Assembly: GCA_017860555.1 (NCBI GenBank)
Contig: JAGDMJ010000186.1
Span: 1-6,867 of the forward strand
Direction of reading: 5' to 3'
From: Bacteroidota bacterium
GTDB taxonomy: Bacteria > Bacteroidota > Ignavibacteria > UBA10030 > UBA6906
DNA length: 6,867 bases
Made by a program: the position numbers and the translations under genes. The notes under the pieces were generated by a model. That model was given only the letters and a program-made list of their open reading frames with translations. It did not search any database and was not told the origin of the DNA. Positions within the stretch are counted from its first letter, which is position 1. Every line of letters begins with the position of its first letter. Below are positions 6,724-6,867 of this stretch, in pieces.

Positions 6724-6867
6724 CTATTTTTCGCTCTGCAAGAGTTCATTGACGGCATTCGCCAGGAATATGTATTCGGCGCAGATATCAATCACACATT
6801 CATTCTCGCCCCAGAGGAACGGCCAATCCTCTTTGTTCTCCAGAAAGTCAGGTTTCAACAGGAGCAC
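6724..6867 (-). CDS. C-terminal end of a probable GH9-like glycoside hydrolase, 5' part outside the window
   Basis: The last 47 codons of a gene enter from the right edge and stop at TAG (6726-6724). The peptide contains EDWPFLWGENECVID (residues 13-27 of the visible part), then an A-x-Y-I-x-L-x-N-A-V-N-E-L-L helix, then ends QSEK. The spacing D14-x4-W19-x3-E23 with Ala30 fits the second GH9 signature, in which this Glu is the catalytic acid of endoglucanases; the usual Asn before the Ala is Cys29 and the aromatic two residues before the Asp is absent. The family call is tentative on so short a piece. There is no T9SS tag at the C-terminus, unlike its neighbour. It lies 64 nt upstream of the xylanase, so one transcript is plausible and a shared role in plant polysaccharide breakdown is inferred. 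Confidence 0.6.
   Translation of the reverse strand: MLLLKPDFLENKEDWPFLWGENECVIDICAEYIFLANAVNELLQSEK

Noticed and set aside
6660..6791. 44-residue N-terminal extension of the xylanase up to 6791
   Set aside because: It would bury the Sec signal peptide, overlaps the stop region of the upstream partial gene, and the GGAGG site points to 6659.

Overview
The window reads as a piece of genome from a member of the Fibrobacterota-Chlorobiota-Bacteroidota (FCB) superphylum, probably Ignavibacteria-like or a related uncultured phylum. The main reason is that two of its proteins carry a C-terminal type IX secretion (T9SS) sorting domain of the 'NFPNPFNPST ... GVYFYRL' type, which is common there. The DNA is moderately GC-rich. 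Shine-Dalgarno sites of the GGAGG kind sit 4-5 nt before the start codons. No RNA gene, CRISPR array, transposase or integrase was seen.

Every gene I accept is on the minus strand, so transcription runs from high to low coordinates. In that order the window holds: (1) the last 47 codons of an enzyme that looks like a family 9 glycoside hydrolase (6867-6724); (2) a 64-nt gap with a 9-bp direct repeat; (3) a complete secreted GH10 endo-xylanase with two N-terminal accessory modules and a T9SS tag (6659-4260); (4) a 13-codon leader ORF with a strong ribosome site, whose stop overlaps the next start as ATGA (4156-4115); (5) a 14-helix membrane protein with a spermidine-synthase-like domain inserted in the middle, lacking the catalytic aspartate of true aminopropyltransferases (4118-1776); (6) a 336-nt gap holding the decayed C-terminal end of a carbohydrate-binding-type module (1586-1485); (7) a DUF362 protein with a twin-arginine signal and a T9SS tag, cut by the window edge (1439-1).

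Items 1 and 3 suggest a polysaccharide (xylan or mixed plant glucan) degradation locus, with enzymes exported through the inner membrane and, for the xylanase, attached to the surface or released by T9SS. How the membrane SpeE-like protein and the DUF362 protein contribute is not shown by the sequence. Shared strand and short gaps make co-transcription of items 1-5 plausible. The longer gap before the DUF362 gene may hold its own promoter, but none could be assigned with confidence.

The most unusual points are the leader ORF with stop-start overlap, the combination of a Tat signal with a T9SS tag on one protein, the loss of catalytic acids in the SpeE-like domain, a His-to-Gly change in the GH10 active-site region, and the orphan carbohydrate-binding fragment.
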